Source: Nonomuraea rubra (lineage in GTDB: Bacteria > Actinomycetota > Actinomycetes > Streptosporangiales > Streptosporangiaceae). Taken from it: a DNA stretch of 64,000 nt. This document shows positions 56,664 through 64,000 of the stretch, piece after piece. The notes beneath the pieces are model-generated. The model was not told the origin of the DNA, did not search any database, and saw only the letters and a program-made list of their open reading frames with translations. Every line of letters starts with the position of its first letter. Position 1 is the first letter of the stretch. Location: assembly GCF_014207985.1 (NCBI RefSeq), contig NZ_JACHMI010000001.1:10027001-10091000 (forward strand), in the 5' to 3' direction. The translations under genes were made by a program, and so were the position numbers.

Positions 56664-57974
56664 ATGTCACGTCGTCTGCTGGGAGTCGCGATCATGACGA
56701 CTCTGGCCGTTGGACTGACAGGCTGCGGTTCCGGTGGTTCCTCAAGTTCGGACAACACTCTGGAGATCTGGATCAGGCAGGCGCCTGATTCCGACTCCGC
56801 CAAGACCGCCAAGAAGCTCGCTGACGCCTTTACCAAGGCCAGCGGGGTACCGACCAAAGTCGTCGCGCTCTTCGACGACTTCGAGACCAAACTGAACCAG
56901 CAGGCGGCGCAGAAAGACCTGCCGGACATCGTCATCAACGACACCGCCCAGCTCGGCAACATGGTGTCGCAGGGCTGGCTGGCGCCCGTCGACAAGGCCG
57001 CGCTCAAGGGCGGCGACCAGCTCGCCGAGACGGCCTGGAAGGCCGCCACGGGCGCCGACGGCAAGATCTACGCGGCCCCGTTCTCCGCCCAGTCGTTCGC
57101 GCTGATCGTGCGCAAGGACTGGCGCGAGAAGGTCGGCATGGAACCGCCCGCGACCTGGGAGGACCTGACCAAGCTGGCCGTCGCCTTCACGGAGAAGGAC
57201 CCCGACGGCAACGGCCAGAAGGACACCGCCGGCTTCGTCGCCCCCGCCGGCACCAAGCGCGGCTACGCCTCCTGGTACGCCTCCTCCCTCATCTACGCCA
57301 ACGGCGGCGACTTCATCACCTCCGCCGGCGGCGGCAAGTACGCCGCCTCCGTCAACGACCCCAAGACCGTCGAGGCCGTGCAGTACCTTCAGGACCAGTT
57401 CTGCAAGACCAAGACCGTCAACCCCGGCGCCGTCAGCAACGACACCACCGTCACGCACGAGGTGTTCGAGAAGGGGCAGGGCGGCATCTATCTGGTGGGC
57501 CCGTACGTGCTGGCCAGGTTCGTCAACAGCATCGGCACCGACAAGATCGAGGTCCTGCCCGTGCCCAAGGGCCCGTCCGGCGGCCCCGGCACCCTCGGCG
57601 AGGGCGAGAACGTCTACCTCATGGCCGGGTCGCAGAACCAGGACGCGCAGAAGAAGTTCGCCGAGTTCGCGATCTCGCCGGAAGGTCAGAAGATCGGCAT
57701 GAACAAGGACGCCAACGGCGCCATCGTCCGCCTGCCCGTGAACTCCACGGTGGACATGTCCGCCGAGCGCCAGGACCCGCGCTGGAAGGTGTTCCAGGAG
57801 TCGTACGCGCACGCCGTCTACGCCCCGCCGGTGCCCAACTGGGCGCCGATCCGGCAGACCTCCGCCGACACCATCAACGCCGTGTGGGCCGACTGCACCG
57901 CCGACGTCAAGACGGCGATGGATGAGCTCAACACCAAGCTCACCCAGGAACTGCAGAGCCAGAAAGCGTCATGA
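56664..57974 (+). CDS. Sugar ABC substrate-binding lipoprotein (SBP family 1)
   Basis: 436 aa. The signal peptide ends VGLTGC with lipidated Cys 21, then a Ser/Gly linker. The mature family-1 domain has LEIWIRQAPDSDSAKTAKKLADAFTKASG, PDIVINDTAQLGNMVSQGWLAPVD and KIYAAPFSAQSFALIVRKDW. AGGAGG precedes the ATG. It heads an operon with two permeases and is divergent from the uronate dehydrogenase gene, so its ligand may be a hexuronate or an oligouronide. Ligand class is inferred from context only. Confidence 0.92.
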   Translation: MSRRLLGVAIMTTLAVGLTGCGSGGSSSSDNTLEIWIRQAPDSDSAKTAKKLADAFTKASGVPTKVVALFDDFETKLNQQAAQKDLPDIVINDTAQLGNMVSQGWLAPVDKAALKGGDQLAETAWKAATGADGKIYAAPFSAQSFALIVRKDWREKVGMEPPATWEDLTKLAVAFTEKDPDGNGQKDTAGFVAPAGTKRGYASWYASSLIYANGGDFITSAGGGKYAASVNDPKTVEAVQYLQDQFCKTKTVNPGAVSNDTTVTHEVFEKGQGGIYLVGPYVLARFVNSIGTDKIEVLPVPKGPSGGPGTLGEGENVYLMAGSQNQDAQKKFAEFAISPEGQKIGMNKDANGAIVRLPVNSTVDMSAERQDPRWKVFQESYAHAVYAPPVPNWAPIRQTSADTINAVWADCTADVKTAMDELNTKLTQELQSQKAS

Positions 57975-58900
57975 CCTCCACCCTCGTCCCGGCGCCCCGC
58001 CGGACGGCGACCCCCGGCCACCCGCCGAAATCGGTGCGGTGGCGGGGGCCGCTGATCGCCTGGCTGTTCCTGGCGCCCGCGCTGCTGCTCTTCCTGTACT
58101 TCAAGTTCATCCCGATGTTCGTGGGGCTGTGGAAGAGCCTGTTCAAGGTCCAGACGTTCCTCGGTGACGAGTGGGTCGGGTTCCAGAACTACCAGACGAT
58201 CATCTCCGACTCCGAGTTCGGCGCCGCCATCTGGCACAGCATCGTGCTGGCCCTGGGCACCACCATCGGCTCCATCGTGCTCGGGCTCGGGCTGGCCCTG
58301 CTCATCGAGGGCCCCGCCCGGTACCTGTGGTTCGTCAGGACGGCGGCCTTCCTGCCGGTCGTCACCACGATGGCGGCCGTGGCCGAGGTGTGGCGCATCA
58401 TGTTCCACCCTGCCGACAGCGGGATGCTCAACATCGTCATCGGCTGGGCGGGGGTGGATCCGCAGCCCTGGCTGGCCAGCGAGAACTCGTCGCTGTGGTC
58501 GATCATGCTGATGAGCATCTGGCGCGGGACCCCGTACGACATGATGATCTTCCTCGCCGGTTTGGTCGGCGTGGATCGCACCCTGTACGAGGCCGCCGCC
58601 GTGGACGGGGCCTCGACCTGGCGGCGGCTGCGGCACATCACGCTGCCGGCGCTGCGGCCCGTGTTCTGGATCCTGTTCACGCTGGCCGCCATCCGCGGAC
58701 TGCGGGTGTTCGTCGAGGTGTACGTGCTCACCAACGGAGGGCCCAACGGGTCGTCCGAGGTGTTGATGACGTTGATCTACAAGCTGGGGTTCCAGAAGAA
58801 CGAGCTGGGGGTGGCTTCGGCGGGTGGCATCGTGTTGTTCCTGGCCACGCTGGTGCTGACGGTGGTCGTGCAGGCACTGCGGAAGAGGCAGGCATCATGA
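57971..58900 (+). CDS. Sugar ABC permease, MalF type
   Basis: 309 aa with six membrane helices; N-terminal LIAWLFLAPALLLFLYFKFIPMFVGLWKSLF and EAA loop TLYEAAAVDGASTWRRLRHITLPALRPV are typical. ATG overlaps the binding-protein stop. Its own stop overlaps the ATG of the repetitive ORF that follows (ATGA). The C-terminus (VVVQALRKRQAS) is of normal length, so the repeat region does not truncate it. Confidence 0.94.
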   Translation: MTSTLVPAPRRTATPGHPPKSVRWRGPLIAWLFLAPALLLFLYFKFIPMFVGLWKSLFKVQTFLGDEWVGFQNYQTIISDSEFGAAIWHSIVLALGTTIGSIVLGLGLALLIEGPARYLWFVRTAAFLPVVTTMAAVAEVWRIMFHPADSGMLNIVIGWAGVDPQPWLASENSSLWSIMLMSIWRGTPYDMMIFLAGLVGVDRTLYEAAAVDGASTWRRLRHITLPALRPVFWILFTLAAIRGLRVFVEVYVLTNGGPNGSSEVLMTLIYKLGFQKNELGVASAGGIVLFLATLVLTVVVQALRKRQAS

Positions 58901-59250
58901 CCTCCGCCTTTGCCGTCACCTCGCCCTTCGCGGAGACCCCGGCCGTCGCGGAATCCTCCACCTCGACCCTCGCCTCGCCCCCCGCCTCGACCCTCGCCTC
59001 GGCCCTCGCGGAGACCTTCACCTCAACCTCCACCTCAACCCCCGCCTCGGCCCTCGCGGAGACCTTCACCTCGACCTCCACCTCGGCCCTCGCGGAGACC
59101 TTCACCTCGACCTTCACCTCGGCTCTCGCGGAGACCTTCACCTCGACCTGCGCGAATACCCTCACCTCGACCTGCGCGGATACCCCCACCTCGACCTTTA
59201 CCGAGACCTTCACCGAGACCTTCACCGAGGACAGGAGGCGGCCGGCATGA
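58897..59250 (+). CDS. Low-complexity Thr/Ser/Ala-repeat ORF between permease genes
   Basis: A 117-codon frame whose ATG overlaps the stop of the MalF-type permease and whose TGA overlaps the start of the MalG-type permease, both as ATGA. The product is almost wholly repeats such as ALAETFTSTSTS, then TFTETFTETFTED, ending in RRRPA. It has no signal peptide, membrane helix or family I know. All forward frames lack stops across the tract, so an open frame alone is weak evidence for a protein; the two exact overlaps and a purine-rich GGAAGAGGCAGG before the ATG are stronger. It may be a coupling spacer rather than a functional polypeptide. Confidence 0.5.
   Translation: MTSAFAVTSPFAETPAVAESSTSTLASPPASTLASALAETFTSTSTSTPASALAETFTSTSTSALAETFTSTFTSALAETFTSTCANTLTSTCADTPTSTFTETFTETFTEDRRRPA
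59002..59157. repeat. Minisatellite, 36-48 bp units
   Basis: Units beginning GCYCTCGCGGAGACCTTCAC start at 59002, 59050, 59086 and 59122 (spacings 48, 36, 36), built from smaller ACCTCSACC-type elements. Unit lengths are multiples of three, so copy-number change keeps the overlapping reading frame. Confidence 0.85.
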
Positions 59251-60107
59251 GGTTCGACAGTGCCCTGGGCCTGGAGTCACGGCGCGGCCCGCTGGCGACC
59301 ACCGGAAAAATCCTGATTTATGGCCTCATGGTGGTCGTCTTCACCGGCCCCCTGGTCGGCCTCCTCATGAGCGCCTTCAACAAGACCCTGGACCCGACCT
59401 CGTTCTCGTTGTGGCCGGACGAGTTCACCCTGGAGAACTTCATCCAGGCCAAGGACAAGAACGTCTACCTCTACCTGCTCAACTCCTTCATCGTCGTGGG
59501 CTTCGGCCTCCTGCTGCAGATGCTGGTGAGCGTCTTCGCGGCGTACTCGCTGGCCCGCAAGAAGTTCCGCGGCATGACGTTCGTGATGCTGCTCATGCTC
59601 ACCACGATGATGCTCCCCGAGGAGATCATCGCGATCCCCCTCTCCCTCGTCCTCGCCGACCTGCCGGTGCTGCACCTCAACCTCATCGGCACGTACGCCG
59701 GCATGATCCTCCCGGTCGGGGCCTGGGGCTTCTCGATCCTCGTCATGACGGAGTTCATGAAGGAGGTGCCGGTCGAGCTGGAGGAGGCGGCCCGCATCGA
59801 CGGCGCCGGCGAGCTGCGCATCTTCGCCACGATCATCGTCCCCCTGTGCCGCCCGGCGCTCGGCGTGATCGGCGTCTTCGGCTTCACCATGATCTGGGAC
59901 CAGTACCTGCTCCCCTTGATCGTCGCCCCGGAGTCGGACATGTGGACGCTGCCCATCGCGCTACGCTCGCTCCGGTCGGACGAGGAGGTCGGCATCGGCG
60001 TGCTGCTGGCGGCCTCGCTGCTGGCGCTGCTGCCGTCGATCATCGCGTTCCTGGCGTTCCAGCGGCAGTTCATGCGTGGTCTGACAAGCGGCGCGGTCAA
60101 GGGTTAG
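59247..60107 (+). CDS. Sugar ABC permease, MalG type
   Basis: 286 aa with six helices. The EAA loop is VELEEAARIDGAGELRIFATIIVPLCRPAL, and the C-terminus QRQFMRGLTSGAVKG is standard. ATG 59247 overlaps the end of the repeat ORF and is preceded by GGACAGGAGGCGG. It completes a sugar importer with no ATPase gene in the operon; iclR follows after 70 bp. Confidence 0.94.
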   Translation: MRFDSALGLESRRGPLATTGKILIYGLMVVVFTGPLVGLLMSAFNKTLDPTSFSLWPDEFTLENFIQAKDKNVYLYLLNSFIVVGFGLLLQMLVSVFAAYSLARKKFRGMTFVMLLMLTTMMLPEEIIAIPLSLVLADLPVLHLNLIGTYAGMILPVGAWGFSILVMTEFMKEVPVELEEAARIDGAGELRIFATIIVPLCRPALGVIGVFGFTMIWDQYLLPLIVAPESDMWTLPIALRSLRSDEEVGIGVLLAASLLALLPSIIAFLAFQRQFMRGLTSGAVKG

Positions 60108-60108
60108 G

Positions 60109-60126
60109 CGTCCATGTATCTGGACG
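60109..60126. promoter_or_regulatory. IclR operator (CGTCCA-N6-TGGACG dyad)
   Basis: CGTCCATGTATCTGGACG is an 18-bp dyad with perfect 6-bp arms, directly after the permease stop and 52 bp before the iclR start. Its first 14 bases nearly match a site upstream of the ABC operon, suggesting joint control by the IclR protein. Confidence 0.7.
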
Positions 60127-60128
60127 GT

Positions 60129-60179
60129 ATCCCATATCCTGGATCATCATCGAAGGCGCCGAAGGATACGAGATGGGAT
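60129..60179 (+). promoter_or_regulatory. Leader hairpin covering the iclR start
   Basis: ATCCCAT (60129-60135) can pair with ATGGGAT (60173-60179), and ATCC (60136-60139) with GGAT (60164-60167). The stem would bury the AAGGA-like ribosome site and the start codon at 60178. Folding is inferred by eye. Confidence 0.4.
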
Positions 60180-60948
60180 GAGCATGGAGCAGCCCCCGCT
60201 GGTCAAGTCCGCGGAGCGGACCGTACGCATCCTGGAGACGCTCGCCGAGTCGCACGACCACCTGACCCTGTCGGAGCTCCAGCAACGGACCGGCTTCCCC
60301 CGCAGCAGCCTGCACGCCCTCATGCGCACGCTGGTGGAGCTCAACTGGGTCGAGACCGACTCGGCCAGGTCGGCGTTCGGCATCGGGCCGCACGCGTTGC
60401 TGACCGGCACGGCGTACCTCGACAAGGATCCCGCACTCCCCTTCGCCCAGGACTGCCTCGAGGACCTGCGGGACGAGATCGGGCAGACCGTACATTTCGC
60501 CCGGCGTGACGGCGCGCACGTCCTCTACCTGGCCACCAGGGAGTCGCGAGAGGCCGACCACATCATCCCCCGGGTGGGCAGGAGGCTGCCCGCCCACGTC
60601 ACCGCGCTCGGCCAGGTCCTGCTCGCCCAGCTCACCGATGACGAGGTCGAGGCGCTGCTGCCCGCGCCGCTGACAGCGCTCACCGAGCACACCATCACCG
60701 ACCTCACCAAGCTGACAGGCGAGCTCGACCAGGTACGCACCCGCGGCTGGTCGTACGAGCGGGAGCAGGGCACGCCGGGCGTGGCCTGCGTGGCCGTCGC
60801 GGTCGACTACCGCATCCCGGCCACCGACGCGATCAGCTGCTCGATGCCGGCGGCACTCGCGCCCGCCGACGTCGAGCAGATCACTGAAGCGATCATCAAA
60901 CACACCCGAAAGCTGGCTGCCACCCTCCGCAGGGAGGGCATCCGCTAG
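60178..60948 (+). CDS. IclR-family transcriptional regulator
   Basis: 256 aa. The winged helix is residues 8-70 (SAERTVRILETLAESHDHLTLSELQQRTGFPRSSLHALMRTLVEL), followed by the IclR effector domain (80-255) with GQTVHFARRDGAHVLYLATRES and RRLPAHVTALGQVLLAQL. Start ATG 60178 or 60184. It is 13 bp upstream of the KDG dehydratase gene and shares a dyad motif with the sugar ABC promoter. It is the likely pathway-specific regulator responding to an aldarate or keto-sugar-acid intermediate. Confidence 0.92.
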   Translation: MSMEQPPLVKSAERTVRILETLAESHDHLTLSELQQRTGFPRSSLHALMRTLVELNWVETDSARSAFGIGPHALLTGTAYLDKDPALPFAQDCLEDLRDEIGQTVHFARRDGAHVLYLATRESREADHIIPRVGRRLPAHVTALGQVLLAQLTDDEVEALLPAPLTALTEHTITDLTKLTGELDQVRTRGWSYEREQGTPGVACVAVAVDYRIPATDAISCSMPAALAPADVEQITEAIIKHTRKLAATLRREGIR

Positions 60949-60961
60949 GAAGGATCCGTTG

Positions 60962-61870
60962 ATGCGGCTAGACGGCGTTCTCTTCTTCCCGGTCACCCCC
61001 TTCGACCCCGATGGCGCTCTCGCCGAACCCATCCTCGCCCGCCACGTCGCGCAAGGGGTCGCAGCCGGGGCGGGAGGAGTGTTCACCGCGTGCGGCACCG
61101 GTGAGTTCAACGCCCTCGGCCCCGACGAGTACACCCGGGTGGTGTCGACCGCGGTCAAGGCCACCGCCGGTCGGGTCCCCGTCTTCGCCGGCGCAGGCGG
61201 ACCCCTGCCGACCGCCAGATCCCTCGCCCGCGCCGCTGCCGCCGAAGGCGCCGACGGCCTGCTCCTGATGCCCCCCTACCTGGTCACCGGCCCCGCCACC
61301 GGCCTGGCCCGCTACGTCCGCGAGGTCGCGCAGGCCGTCGACCTGCCCGTCATCGTCTACCAGCGCGGCACCGCCCGCTTCACCCCCGAGGCCGTGGCCG
61401 AACTGGCCGCGCAGGTGCCGAACGTCATCGGCTTCAAGGACGGTCTGGGCGACTTCGACCTCCTGCAACGCATCATCCTCACCGTACGCGCGACCACCGA
61501 CAAGAACTTCACCTTCTTCAACGGCCTCCCCACGGCCGAACTGACCGTCCCCGCCTACCGCGGCCTCGGCGTGAACCTGTACTCCAGCGCCGTCTTCGCC
61601 TTCTCCCCCGAGATCTCCCTCGCCTTCTACAAGGCGGTCACCGGCGGCGACGAGGTCCTGACCCAGCGTCTGCTCACCGAGTTCTACCTGCCTCTGGTAC
61701 GGCTGCGCGACCTCGTTCCCGGTTACGCGGTCTCACTGGTGAAGGCGGCCGTACGCATGCGTGGACTGGATGTGGGCGGCGTCCGGGCACCGTTGGTCGA
61801 CCCAAGCCCCGAGCACCTGCGAACGCTGGAACGTCTCGTCAACACCGGCCTGGAAATCGCCGGCACCTGA
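60962..61870 (+). CDS. kdgD: 5-dehydro-4-deoxyglucarate dehydratase (KDG dehydratase)
   Basis: 302 aa, DHDPS/NAL superfamily TIM barrel. LDGVLFFPVTPFDPDG, FTACGTGEFNALGPDEY and IVYQRGTARFTPE are characteristic of KdgD, and the Schiff-base Lys is at 159 in VIGFKDGLGDF. It dehydrates and decarboxylates 5-keto-4-deoxyglucarate to alpha-ketoglutarate semialdehyde. ATG 60962 has AGGAAGG seven bases upstream. It is coupled to iclR, and the enzyme for the next step lies convergent at 62716. Confidence 0.93.
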   Translation: MRLDGVLFFPVTPFDPDGALAEPILARHVAQGVAAGAGGVFTACGTGEFNALGPDEYTRVVSTAVKATAGRVPVFAGAGGPLPTARSLARAAAAEGADGLLLMPPYLVTGPATGLARYVREVAQAVDLPVIVYQRGTARFTPEAVAELAAQVPNVIGFKDGLGDFDLLQRIILTVRATTDKNFTFFNGLPTAELTVPAYRGLGVNLYSSAVFAFSPEISLAFYKAVTGGDEVLTQRLLTEFYLPLVRLRDLVPGYAVSLVKAAVRMRGLDVGGVRAPLVDPSPEHLRTLERLVNTGLEIAGT

Positions 61871-61945
61871 CACCAGCACTCACTCCCAGCCGACCATCAC
61901 CATCTGCCTCACTCAAACCTCGCCACCCTCACGGGAACACCTCAC

Positions 61946-62077
61946 CAACTTCGCCGCTCCGGCAAGAACCGCCTCACCCGACCTCACCGCCCCGCCGCAA
62001 ACCGCCTCGCCCAACTTCGCCACTCCGGCACGAACCGCCTCGCCCAACTTCGCCACTCCGGCACGAACCGCCTCGCC
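61946..62077. repeat. 33-bp tandem repeat, four units
   Basis: Units start at 61946, 61979, 62012 and 62045. The last two are identical and the first two diverged; each begins CRACYTCRCC and ends with an ACCGCCTCRCC-type element. Confidence 0.9.
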
Positions 62078-62510
62078 CAAACCTTGGCATTCCCTCGCGA
62101 AGCACCCTCGTTCGAATCCTCGCCACCCCCGCACGAGGCCCTTCAACCCACCGTCACACCACCATTCAGTGCGCGAGCCCGAGCCACCCTCGCCCACAGC
62201 ACCTACCACCAGCAGCGCGAACCCTCGCACCCCACCACACCACACCAGCGTGGCCCTCAGCCCCGTCAATCAACCCACGCACTACCGATAACGCAATCCA
62301 GAGCCGCCCCTGACAGCACGAGCCTCATCCACCCTCAACCGCCACCGCCATGGGTCCAATCATCACCACCGTCCCATTCCTCCAGCGACGGAGCCCACGA
62401 GCCACCCGCACCACCGGGGACGAGCCCTCTCTCGCCCAGGCATCGCCGACCTGGCACACGGCGACCGGTCACACCCCGTCCCAGCATCACCACACACCAG
62501 ACCGGCGCAC

Positions 62511-62648
62511 GCCAGCACACCACCAGACCAGCGCGCCGCCAGACCGGCGCATCACCACGCCAGCACACCACCGAACCGGCGCACGCCAGCACACCACCAG
62601 ACGCGCACGCCAGCACACCACCGAACCGGCGCACGCCAGCACACCACC
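62511..62648. repeat. Degenerate 24-26 bp direct repeats
   Basis: GCCAGCACACCACC recurs at 62511, 62559, 62585, 62609 and 62635 (spacings 48, 26, 24, 26), with AGACCGGCGCA- or GAACCGGCGCA-like spacers. The repeats are contiguous and variable, so this is a minisatellite and not a CRISPR array. Confidence 0.8.
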
Positions 62649-62715
62649 AGACCGGCACACCGCCAGATCAGCGGACCCTCGACTCGACGGGACAAACCCG
62701 TCACTCAGTCGTCAC

Positions 62716-64000
62716 TCACGCCTGGAGCCGACCATCCACCCTCCGAGGAATGGACAACGGGTTGGCGTCCTTGAGCTCCTCCGGCAGCAGCTCCTCCGGC
62801 CAGTCCTGGTAAGCGGTCGGAGCCAGCCACCGCCCGATCGCCGTAGCCCCCACAGACGTGTAGCTCGTCGTAGCAGCAGGCCAAGGCCCACCGTGATGCA
62901 TGGCCCAGCACACAGCCACACCGGTCGGCCACCCGTTCCAGATAAGCCGCCCAGCCCTCTTGCCCAGCACCTCGGCGACCTCTCCGGCCTCCCCCGGCTC
63001 GGTGCTGTGGATGGTCGCCGTCAACGACCCATCGAGCCGCTCGAGCACCGGCCGCAGGTCGGAGACGTCCCGATAAGTCACCACGATCGACGCCGGCCCG
63101 AAGCACTCCTCACCGATCTGCGGGAGCTTCGACGCGAACGTCTCGAGATCGGCCGTGAACACCTTGGGCGTGACCGCCAGGCTCCCCTCCCCGGGCTTGC
63201 CCTCGGCGAGCAGCTGCAACTGCCCCAGCCGCTCGACGCCTCCGAGGTACCCGTCCCTGATCCGCTCGGCGAGCATGGGCCCACCGGCCGTGCCCTCGAC
63301 GGCCTCCACGAGAGCCTTGCGCAGCTCGTCCCCCTCGGGCACGAACATAAGCCCCGGATTCGTGCAGAACTGCCCGACCCCGAGCGTCAGCGAAGCGGCG
63401 AACCCGGTCGCCACCTCCTTGACCGGCGCGGACGGCAGCACGACGACGGGGTTGACGCTCCCGAGCTCGCCGTAGAACGGGATCGGCACCTCCCGCTCGT
63501 CGATCAGCTTCTGGATCGCCTTGCCGCCGGCCACCGACCCGGTGAACCCGGCCGCCACCACGCTCGGGTGTTGCACCAGGTCGACACCGGCCTGCATGCC
63601 CTGCACCAGCCCGAGCAGGTCGGGGTAGGGCAGCGCCTCCCGTACGATCTTCGCCACCCGCTCGGACGTGTTCGGGTGCCCGGGGTGCGCCTTCACGACC
63701 ACGGGGCAGCCCGCCGCGAGCGCGGAGGCGGTGTCACCGCCGGCGACGGAGAATGCGAACGGGAAGTTGCTGGCCGCGAACACGGCCACGACGCCCTGCA
63801 GCGCGTGCTTCATCCGGCGCACATCCGGCCTGGGCGGCGCGAGGGAAGGGTCAGCGTGATCGATGATGGCTTCCAGGTAGCCGCCGTCCCTGATCACCTC
63901 GGCGAAGAGCCGGAACTGCCCCGCCGTACGCGCCACCTCGCCCCGAAGCCGCACCTCGCCGAGCGCGGTCTCCTGGTCGGCGAGCTGCCAGAGCTCGTCC
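62716..64000 (-). CDS. Alpha-ketoglutarate semialdehyde dehydrogenase (partial, runs off window end)
   Basis: About 428 codons are visible and the frame stays open to the edge, so the true start is outside. It is an NAD(P) aldehyde dehydrogenase: FAASNFPFAFSVAGGDTASALAAGCPVVVKAHPGHPNTSE is the cofactor region typical of ketoglutarate-semialdehyde dehydrogenases. The general-base Glu is in YGELGSVNPVVV, and the catalytic Cys in GQFCTNPGLMFVP. It would oxidise the KdgD product to alpha-ketoglutarate, completing the oxidative hexuronate route. It is convergent with kdgD. Confidence 0.9.
   Translation of the reverse strand, partial: DELWQLADQETALGEVRLRGEVARTAGQFRLFAEVIRDGGYLEAIIDHADPSLAPPRPDVRRMKHALQGVVAVFAASNFPFAFSVAGGDTASALAAGCPVVVKAHPGHPNTSERVAKIVREALPYPDLLGLVQGMQAGVDLVQHPSVVAAGFTGSVAGGKAIQKLIDEREVPIPFYGELGSVNPVVVLPSAPVKEVATGFAASLTLGVGQFCTNPGLMFVPEGDELRKALVEAVEGTAGGPMLAERIRDGYLGGVERLGQLQLLAEGKPGEGSLAVTPKVFTADLETFASKLPQIGEECFGPASIVVTYRDVSDLRPVLERLDGSLTATIHSTEPGEAGEVAEVLGKRAGRLIWNGWPTGVAVCWAMHHGGPWPAATTSYTSVGATAIGRWLAPTAYQDWPEELLPEELKDANPLSIPRRVDGRLQA

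Larger units (their letters stand above)
61871..62715. other. 845-bp gene-free region, C-rich with minisatellites
   Basis: Between the convergent kdgD and aldehyde dehydrogenase genes I see no credible gene. The plus strand is rich in C and A and very poor in G, unlike any gene in the window, and holds two tandem-repeat tracts (61946-62077 and 62511-62648). Frames open on both strands have no ribosome site and follow the repeats. It may contain the transcription terminators of both genes, but no T-run hairpin was found. Confidence 0.6.

Noticed and set aside
58728..59225. Minus-strand frame with alternating VEVKV-type repeats
   Set aside because: It is the complement of the minisatellite and overlaps the MalF-type permease gene antisense, with no ribosome site. 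The striking amphipathic pattern follows from the repeat composition.
62511..62648. Possible CRISPR array
   Set aside because: Repeat cores are only about 14 bp, spacing is irregular and spacers resemble each other; no cas genes are nearby.
61761..62812. Plus-strand frames over the repeat region downstream of kdgD
   Set aside because: They start inside kdgD or within repeats, lack ribosome sites and have codon positions unlike other genes in the window.

Overview
The window is high-GC actinomycete chromosome. Actinomycete hallmarks are a recA with a CGAAC-N4-GTTCG SOS box, DUF3046, lhr, nei2, clgR, cinA, pgsA, rimO, a RodZ-like protein and ftsK, plus SpoIIE phosphatases, ROK regulators and Ser/Thr kinases with extracellular propeller-like domains. 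Frequent AGG codons and GTA-CGN pairs suggest a Streptosporangiaceae-type (Nonomuraea-like) genome; that placement is an inference. I saw no tRNA, rRNA, CRISPR array, insertion sequence or prophage gene.

Layout. (1) 1-4.4 kb: start of recX, recA, a TetR regulator divergent from a TPR/aspartyl-protease gene, two small proteins and DUF3046. (2) 4.4-9.6 kb: VOC protein and the giant helicase Lhr. (3) 9.7-13.6 kb: TetR-ABC ATPase-permease operon and a 2-TM protein. (4) 13.6-25.2 kb: GntR regulator and a seven-gene operon for an oligopeptide ABC importer, gamma-glutamyltranspeptidase and TauE/SafE permease, facing a YbdK-type carboxylate-amine ligase, a VanX-like dipeptidase and a ROK regulator. 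(5) 25.3-31.3 kb: sugar ABC importer, GH3 (NagZ-like) hydrolase and a second ROK regulator. (6) 31.5-39.1 kb: Rrf2 regulator, STAND ATPase, membrane SpoIIE phosphatase and a kinase/pseudokinase pair. (7) 39.2-46.5 kb: conserved core from nei2 to ftsK. (8) 46.6-53.8 kb: response regulator, hybrid kinase with seven HAMP repeats, and a divergent RsbW-PAS-GAF-SpoIIE phosphatase. (9) 53.7-64 kb: hexuronate locus with mutarotase, LacI, uronate dehydrogenase, sugar ABC importer, IclR, 5-dehydro-4-deoxyglucarate dehydratase and (cut by the window end) alpha-ketoglutarate semialdehyde dehydrogenase.

How it fits together. Regions 1, 2 and 7 look like one ancestral housekeeping block, because lhr and nei2 are neighbours in many actinobacteria; here about 29.5 kb of transport and signalling genes separates them. 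Regions 4-5 look like salvage of peptides and amino sugars, possibly cell-wall or chitosan fragments. Region 9 encodes most of the oxidative route from uronate to alpha-ketoglutarate. Both sugar importers lack an ATPase gene and presumably share a distant MsiK-type ATPase.

Most unusual: a 117-codon minisatellite-like ORF joined by ATGA overlaps between two permease genes; a pseudokinase translationally coupled to an intact kinase; a TPR protein with two DTG motifs under a double TetR operator; 276-bp near-identical HAMP repeats; and a strong preference for GTA-CGN / CGT-ACN codon pairs.
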